Assembly: GCA_012520375.1 (NCBI GenBank)
Contig: JAAYOH010000002.1
Location: forward strand, 1 to 41,305
Reading direction: 5' to 3'
From: Clostridiales bacterium
Lineage (GTDB): Bacteria > Bacillota > Clostridia > Christensenellales > Aristaeellaceae
Length of the DNA: 41,305 nt
A model generated the notes under the pieces. The model saw only the letters and a list, made by a program, of their open reading frames with translations, ran no database searches and was not told the DNA's origin. The position numbers and the translations under genes were made by a program. Positions 38,626-41,305 of this stretch are shown here, one piece after another; position 1 is the stretch's first letter, and every line of letters begins with the position of its first letter.

Positions 38626-38728
38626 ACCACCTGGCAAAACTGCCGGGGACCGTTCCGGGCCTGCTATGGCAAACCGCACTGCCGGAATCAGCCATTCCCC
38701 CGGAGGGAAACCGGTCACGCCCTGTCGC
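38626..38728 (-). ncRNA. Structured leader RNA, candidate riboswitch or attenuator of unknown class
   Basis: The roughly 100-base transcript between promoter and terminator is dense in potential stems: GGAAT-GGCTG-ATTCC, GGCA...TGCC around GTGCGGTT, and a CCGG...CCGG pair around AACGGTCC. It is not coding: the open frame across it has no gene character. The GCCAGGTGG next to the terminator's 5' arm could be part of an antiterminator. I compared it from memory with cobalamin, TPP, lysine, c-di-GMP, ZTP and T-box leaders, and none fits well. The rest of the 337-base gap holds the flanking promoter and the terminator of the flavoprotein gene. Confidence 0.5.
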
Positions 38729-38734
38729 AAACGC

Positions 38735-38763
38735 AGTATACAGCGCCCGGCCCTCCTTGTCAA
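38735..38763 (-). promoter_or_regulatory. Promoter of the leader/decarboxylase beta-subunit unit
   Basis: On the minus strand TTGACA (38763-38758), a 17-base spacer and TATACT (38740-38735). This puts the transcription start near 38728 and gives a leader of about 175 bases before the start codon. Confidence 0.75.
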
Positions 38764-38828
38764 GCACTTTTGTCGGACTCTTCATTTGCGCTGCCCCCAT
38801 TTGGGCGGTTCCTTTGCAGTACATGGGC

Positions 38829-38864
38829 AAAAGAACAAAAGGGCGATCGCAACCGACCGCCCTT
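38829..38864 (-). terminator. Terminator of the secreted flavoprotein gene
   Basis: On the minus strand AAGGGCG and CGCCCTT pair across a 12-base loop and are followed by TTGTTCTTTT, 28 bases after the gene's stop. Confidence 0.7.
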
Positions 38865-38891
38865 GCCCCATGGTTTCTTCCCTGTCTCCTG

Positions 38892-40352
38892 CTACTTGTA
38901 GTTGTCCAGGCCCGTGCCGGTATAGGGCACGTATTCGGCGCTTCCGCGCACCTCGGTGGCTGCGCGCTCTCCGGCGATCTTGCCAAAGACCAGCGCCTGC
39001 AGCAATCCATTCCCGGACATGTAGTCGGCGCCCGCGTGGGTGGAGAACCCTTCGGTCACACCGCCGGCCGCGTACAGGCCCTGAATCACTTCATTGTCCT
39101 CGGTGAGCACATGTGCCGCCACGTCGGTGACAAGTCCGCCCTGGGTATGGCGCAGGTCCGCCGTCATATAAATGGCGTAATAGGGCGCCTCGAAGCTGTC
39201 GGGCAGCTTGGTGCGGTTCATGACGTCCTCGCCCTTTTCGATGCCCTCGCGGTAGGCGTCCACGACGGCCGCCAACTTGCCGCCGTCCAAGCCGGTCTTC
39301 TCTGCCAATTCTTCAATGGTGTCCGCTTTGATGAGCAGATCCTTTTCTTCGTAGCGGGTCAAGTTGGTCGCCTGGGCGTTTGCCTCGTCAAAGATCAGGT
39401 ATACATGATGCTTGGGCTGTGCGATCACATGGGGCGCGATCTGGGAATATCCATCGTACTCGTTGCAGAAGCGCTCGGTGTTCAGGTTGACCATGATGCC
39501 GCCCCGATTGGCAATCCCCTGATCCATGGCGCCCACGCCCTCACAGTAGAAGCCATAGCCCTGGTATGCGTGCATGTTGTCCACAGCCGCACCCAATTCC
39601 ATGCCCCACAGGATGCCCTCGCCGGTAGCGCCGGGGGCCACCATGGGATAGGCGTCGACGATCTCGGGGATGTACTTGCGCAGCATGTCCTCATTGGCCG
39701 CAAAGCCGCTGGTAGCCAGCACCACGTTCTTTGCCAGGATGGTGATTTCGCCCAGCTCCTTGCTGTTGGCCGTGGCTCCGATCACCTCTCCCTTCCCGTT
39801 GGTGACGAGACCGGTGCCGGGGATTTCAAAGAGAACGGTAATGTTCTCCAGGCTGTTGAGGTAATCGATCATCTTGGTGGTCATCCCGGCGCCGTTGTCC
39901 ACGGAATGGAGCATGCGGTACTCGGTCTGGCCATAGTAAAGGGAATCCATCAGCCGCCATTCGACGCCCATCTCCTCCATCCATTCGGAGACGCCCTTGG
40001 CGTTCTCGGCCACGGTGTACACCAGTTCCTGACGGGCGCTGTAGTTGGAAGGCCGCAGGATATCCCGGGCCAGGGCAGCCACGCTGTCCTCGATGCCGGC
40101 TTCCTGTTGCAGCTTGGTGTTGGCTGCGGGGATCTTGCCCCCCGACATGATGGTGGCGCCGCCCAGATAGCCCACCTTTTCGATCAGAAGTACTTGTGCA
40201 CCCTGCTGCGCCGCCGCAATGGCCGCGGAGATCCCTGCGCCGCCGCCGCCGATCACCAGCACGTCGGTTTCAAATGCGCTTTGGGCGCCCGTGGCGCATG
40301 CCATTCCCAGCACCATGAACAGGGCAATTGCGAGACTTATAAACCTCTTCAT
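38892..40352 (-). CDS. Secreted FAD-dependent fumarate-reductase/flavocytochrome-c-like oxidoreductase
   Basis: The protein has 486 residues. The N-terminal signal (MKRF, hydrophobic core, MACATGAQSA) has Cys19 in a weak lipobox context. The FAD Rossmann motif VLVIGGGGAGISAAIAAA (31-48), ...EKVGYLGGATIMSGG, and the C-terminal GADYMSGNGLLQALVFGKIAG block place it in the FAD_binding_2 flavoprotein family (fumarate, urocanate or other enoate reductases). It lacks the FMN-binding domain and heme motifs that feed electrons in flavocytochrome c and in extracellular FrdA-type proteins, so a separate electron donor is needed. It would act outside the membrane on a small unsaturated acid. GGAGGAG lies before the start. 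It is monocistronic, between a promoter and a terminator. Confidence 0.9.
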   Translation of the reverse strand: MKRFISLAIALFMVLGMACATGAQSAFETDVLVIGGGGAGISAAIAAAQQGAQVLLIEKVGYLGGATIMSGGKIPAANTKLQQEAGIEDSVAALARDILRPSNYSARQELVYTVAENAKGVSEWMEEMGVEWRLMDSLYYGQTEYRMLHSVDNGAGMTTKMIDYLNSLENITVLFEIPGTGLVTNGKGEVIGATANSKELGEITILAKNVVLATSGFAANEDMLRKYIPEIVDAYPMVAPGATGEGILWGMELGAAVDNMHAYQGYGFYCEGVGAMDQGIANRGGIMVNLNTERFCNEYDGYSQIAPHVIAQPKHHVYLIFDEANAQATNLTRYEEKDLLIKADTIEELAEKTGLDGGKLAAVVDAYREGIEKGEDVMNRTKLPDSFEAPYYAIYMTADLRHTQGGLVTDVAAHVLTEDNEVIQGLYAAGGVTEGFSTHAGADYMSGNGLLQALVFGKIAGERAATEVRGSAEYVPYTGTGLDNYK

Positions 40353-40398
40353 TTTTTCTCCTCCTTTATGGTTGTTGCCGCTCTTGCAGCCTGTTTAC

Positions 40399-40427
40399 AG
40401 TATATCAGGCGCACACTTGGGTGTCAA
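40399..40427 (-). promoter_or_regulatory. Promoter of the secreted flavoprotein gene
   Basis: On the minus strand TTGACA (40427-40422), a 17-base spacer and TATACT (40404-40399), about 45 bases before the start codon. Confidence 0.75.
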
Positions 40428-40463
40428 TGGCTTGGTCCGGCCGCCGATCCCCCTCCCGCAAAT

Positions 40464-40898
40464 TCAAGGCCCCTCATTTCCGACCCCCAACATCCGGAGG
40501 GTCTTCTCGTCCATTTCTCCCCGGAAAAACTTCTCCAGCACCCGGGTGAACACCGGCTCCTTTGGATCCGCCAATGCGAACAGCGTCATGGAAGACCATA
40601 GCTTCAGGTCGTCCGGACTTCCCATCACGCTCCGCGCGTCATCACAGTCCAGTTGAAGGAGGGCCGCCGAGATCTCTTTCAGGTTCGCGCCGAGGTATTC
40701 GTCTTCCAAAAAGGCCCTCGCTTCCTCCAGATCCCGGATCCCATAATGTGCGGCATATGAACTGCGCCCCAGGCCCTGTAGCTGGGGAAAAATATACCAC
40801 ATCCAGTGGCTCTCTTTCCGCCCCCTCCGGATCTCCGCCAAGGCGGTCGGATAATCCCTTCCATGGGCTTCCGCAAACCTCGTCAGATCGTTCCTCAT
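40464..40898 (-). CDS. DUF1810-family protein
   Basis: The 144-residue protein has the layout of DUF1810: opening LTRFAEAHG, then EIRRGRKESHWMWYIFPQLQGLG, a HYGIRDLEEARAFL helix, MGSPDDLKLWSSMTLFA and a C-terminal VLEKFFRGEMDEKTLRMLG. The family is short, soluble and widespread, and its biochemical role is not established. I place the start at 40898, with AAGGAGG 9 bases upstream. The open frame extends to 40931 without a ribosome site. It follows the iron-sulfur gene by 78 bases in the same direction and may be co-transcribed with it. Confidence 0.88.
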   Translation of the reverse strand: MRNDLTRFAEAHGRDYPTALAEIRRGRKESHWMWYIFPQLQGLGRSSYAAHYGIRDLEEARAFLEDEYLGANLKEISAALLQLDCDDARSVMGSPDDLKLWSSMTLFALADPKEPVFTRVLEKFFRGEMDEKTLRMLGVGNEGP

Positions 40899-40976
40899 AA
40901 TACATGGCCTCCTTGGCCCCGTATCCTGCAACCCCGGCGAAGGGCGCCGGCAGTCCTTGGGGCAGCCCTATCCCCC

Positions 40977-41305
40977 TCAGGCATCTTCCGCCGTTCTCCC
41001 GGGGATCCTCCTTTCGCAGGGCACCCCCGTCTGGCACAGGCCACAGCCGTAGGTGCCGTCAAAGCCGTAGGCTGTGGCGCAGTAGGGAACCACGAAACTT
41101 TCCTGGTAGGCCCTGCACTTTTCCTTGTCGTGGCCGCCCTCCCGGGTGATGGCCCCCGCCGGGCAGCGGCGGATGCAGGCGTCGCAGCCCCGGTCCGCCA
41201 GGCAGTACTCATTATAGCGGGTGTAAGGCCGGGGCGTGGGCTCCAGCCGCAGGGCGGCGATGGCCGAGCCGTAGCGCATGGCCTTGCCCAGGGGGGAGAT
41301 CAGCC
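40977..41305 (-). CDS. QueG-like double [4Fe-4S] cluster protein, N-terminus cut by window edge
   Basis: The frame is open through the right edge (first residues LISPLGKAMRYGSA). It contains one ferredoxin-like set, GCDACIRRCP, with CRAYQ supplying a further cysteine, and a second set, CGLCQTGVPCE, with PYCATAYG between them. This matches the two-cluster C-terminal module of epoxyqueuosine reductase (QueG) and its relatives. The cobalamin-binding N-terminal part lies outside the window, so QueG proper cannot be told from the related reductase-like proteins that lack it. The gene ends 78 bases before the DUF1810 gene. Confidence 0.8.
   Translation of the reverse strand, partial: LISPLGKAMRYGSAIAALRLEPTPRPYTRYNEYCLADRGCDACIRRCPAGAITREGGHDKEKCRAYQESFVVPYCATAYGFDGTYGCGLCQTGVPCERRIPGRTAEDA

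Noticed and set aside
38588-38728. T-box or cobalamin riboswitch
   Set aside because: A GCCAGGTGG segment near the terminator recalls both, but the leader is too short for a T-box stem I and lacks the specifier features. The cobalamin core boxes are not present in order.
38575-38763. 62-codon frame in the decarboxylase leader
   Set aside because: It starts at the promoter and crosses the terminator stem. It has no ribosome site, and the RNA structure explains the sequence better.
38529-40601. 690-codon open frame on the plus strand
   Set aside because: It runs opposite the secreted flavoprotein gene, which has promoter, ribosome site, signal peptide and FAD motifs. The plus frame has none.
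1-41305. CRISPR arrays, restriction-modification, toxin-antitoxin or phage modules
   Set aside because: I looked for regularly spaced repeats and for such gene families and saw none.

Overview
The window most resembles the chromosome of a fermentative Firmicutes/Clostridia-type gut or anaerobic-digester bacterium. The grounds are strong Shine-Dalgarno sites, sigma-A promoters, many carbohydrate ABC transporters, a sodium-pump decarboxylase subunit and a secreted fumarate-reductase-like flavoprotein. The genus cannot be fixed by reading. The left third (about 1-14 kb) has mixed codon usage. The part from about 14.4 kb rightwards is visibly GC-rich, except for an AT-rich patch at 26.1-28.3 kb.

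Region A (1-13,700) is a carbohydrate-catabolism locus. On the minus strand are a BadF/BadG-type sugar kinase (cut by the window edge) and a SIS-domain sugar isomerase/deaminase-like protein. A ROK repressor is divergent from them, across a 41-bp element carrying two fully consensus, overlapping, opposed promoters. A CUT1 sugar transporter follows: binding protein, then an inserted MFS permease, then two membrane permeases and no ATPase. After it come a Gfo/Idh/MocA dehydrogenase, an IolE-like TIM-barrel isomerase/dehydratase, a DMT exporter and a second BadF kinase. Facing these are an LmbE/PIG-L deacetylase and a second Gfo/Idh dehydrogenase. Together they suggest uptake, deacetylation, oxidation and phosphorylation of an N-acetylated or otherwise derivatised sugar or glycoside. 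No ordinary glycoside hydrolase is visible.

Region B (13,765-14,205) is a decayed IS256-family transposase that sits at the compositional boundary.

Region C (14,371-25,932) holds a hydroxypyruvate-isomerase-like enzyme, then a plus-strand operon: an M24-fold protein lacking metal ligands, and a CUT2 (RbsA/RbsC/RbsB-type) ATPase, two permeases and a binding protein. Convergent to it is a second complete CUT2 operon whose binding protein is LsrB/RhaS-like.

Region D (26,000-28,500) holds an AT-rich membrane acyltransferase, a small orphan gene and two tRNA-Ser genes.

Region E (28,600-37,400) holds a DAHP synthase predicted to be leaderless, a FucU-type mutarotase, an aldo/keto reductase, a GatZ/KbaZ-family protein and a third complete CUT2 system with its own strong promoter.

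Region F (37,460-41,305) is all minus strand: an orphan sodium-pump decarboxylase beta subunit behind a structured, terminator-bearing leader, a secreted FAD flavoprotein, a DUF1810 protein and a truncated QueG-like iron-sulfur protein.
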